From assembly GCA_022711195.1 (NCBI GenBank), contig JAKLFN010000017.1:1-18670 (forward strand): a DNA stretch of 18,670 nucleotides. The letters are read 5' to 3'. Each line of letters starts with the position of its first letter. The first letter of the stretch is position 1. Under the pieces are notes generated by a model. The model saw nothing but the letters and a program-made list of their open reading frames with translations, made no database searches and was not told the origin of the DNA. Positions 18,004 through 18,670 of the stretch are shown here, piece by piece. This stretch comes from Bacteroidota bacterium (GTDB lineage Bacteria; Bacteroidota; Bacteroidia; Bacteroidales; VadinHA17). A program made the position numbers and the translations under genes.

Positions 18004-18670
18004 ATGATCATGGCGGAAAAAAAGAGAGGTTTTAACCTGAGGAGTTTTATTACATTTTCGCTGGTAATATCCACGATCATCATGTCGTGGTCAGGGATTA
18101 TCCTGTACATAGCTCCTCCGGGGAGAATAGCAAACTGGGGCACCTGGAAGCTCATGCTTTTTACAAAATCGGAATGGCAGGCGCTGCATACCATTTTTTC
18201 ATATTTATTTTTTATCCTGTTTGTGGTTCACCTTTTCTTTGTAAACTGGAGAACCTTTCTTACATATTTTAGAAGCAAAATTCGAACAGGTCTTAACAGA
18301 AAATGGGAACTGGCAGCTGCTGTAATTATCTCGGGAATTGTATTCACAGGAACGTTACGCAACTGGACTCCCTTTGGCCCGGTGATGTTTTTTGGCGAAA
18401 AGGTAAAAGAAGGATGGGCTGAAAAGTTTGAGACACCACCGGCCATTCACATGGAGAATTACAGCCTGAACCAGCTATCCGTTCTGTTTGACAGTACTGA
18501 TATCACTGATCTTAAAAAAACTCTTGAAGTAAATGGCATCAGGTTTCGCGACAGCGACACAACCCTTAAGCTGATTGCAGAAAGGAATGCAAAAACACCC
18601 GCATCAATTTATGAGATATTCAGGTCCAGGTACGGCATGAAGAATGATAGTAAGAAAAGTGAGAGCGCCT
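18004..18670 (+). CDS. DUF4405 membrane protein, N-terminal part (cut by right edge)
   Basis: Membrane protein open to the window edge, 222 codons visible. Starts at 18004 (MIMAEKKRGF) or 18010 (MAEKKRGF) are both possible. Three hydrophobic helices cover residues about 14-36, 60-80 and 102-118. H62 and H76 (ALHTIFSYLFFILFVVHLFF) lie on one helix with 14-residue spacing, as in haem-binding b-type helices; DUF4405 is related to cytochrome b561-like domains. After the third helix come PPAIHMENYSLNQLS and a soluble stretch ending in LKLIAERNAKTPASIYEIF, a motif usual in this family. Role unknown; electron transfer is possible. It is divergent from the pectinesterase with 101 bases between starts. 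Confidence 0.8.
   Translation, partial: MIMAEKKRGFNLRSFITFSLVISTIIMSWSGIILYIAPPGRIANWGTWKLMLFTKSEWQALHTIFSYLFFILFVVHLFFVNWRTFLTYFRSKIRTGLNRKWELAAAVIISGIVFTGTLRNWTPFGPVMFFGEKVKEGWAEKFETPPAIHMENYSLNQLSVLFDSTDITDLKKTLEVNGIRFRDSDTTLKLIAERNAKTPASIYEIFRSRYGMKNDSKKSESA

Overview
The window is about 18.7 kb of what looks like a Bacteroidota chromosome, most likely an environmental member of the Bacteroidales or Marinilabiliales. The evidence is an L-arabinose operon with a Nudix-type AraR regulator, a Bacteroidota-type serine palmitoyltransferase, a TAnnTTTG promoter element, mostly weak Shine-Dalgarno sequences, and secreted pectin and arabinan enzymes. Both ends cut through genes. No rRNA, tRNA, insertion sequence or CRISPR array was seen, and no gene-free stretch exceeds 300 bases.

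Layout. (1) 1-5328, minus strand: an L-arabinose catabolic operon read right to left as SGLT-type sugar symporter, araA, araR, araD, araB (cut by the left edge). A TAnnTTTG promoter element lies upstream near 5425. (2) 5544-6344, minus: a PlsC-like acyltransferase with a variant active-site box. (3) 6481-9025, plus: a second sodium:solute symporter overlapping a secreted Asp-box (BNR) beta-propeller protein, probably an outside-enzyme plus uptake pair. (4) 9093-11632, minus: a soluble PRC-barrel/MgtE_N/CBS protein overlapping by one base an Nramp-related transporter whose metal-site motifs are not those of a Mn/Fe transporter. This looks like a Mg2+ uptake unit with a detached MgtE-type sensor, preceded by a leader with several small hairpins and a near-perfect Shine-Dalgarno. 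(5) 11878-14844: a steroid 5-alpha-reductase-family membrane enzyme (minus), divergent from serine palmitoyltransferase and a short-chain dehydrogenase (plus); the last two plausibly perform the first two steps of sphingolipid synthesis. (6) 14875-17902, minus: secreted pectin methylesterase followed by a secreted GH127-like beta-L-arabinofuranosidase. The gap between them holds a 15-copy heptamer array, and two related heptamers in inverted orientation abut the GH127 stop codon. (7) 18004-end, plus: the start of a DUF4405 membrane protein.

How they work together. The pectinesterase and GH127 enzyme would demethylate pectin and release L-arabinose outside the cytoplasm. The operon at the left would import L-arabinose and convert it through L-ribulose and L-ribulose-5-phosphate to D-xylulose-5-phosphate under AraR control. 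No SusC/SusD pair is present in the window. The most unusual parts are the split Nramp/MgtE-sensor unit, the sphingolipid gene pair with its divergent 5-alpha-reductase homologue, the symporter/BNR pair with a non-sialidase active site, and the heptamer array.
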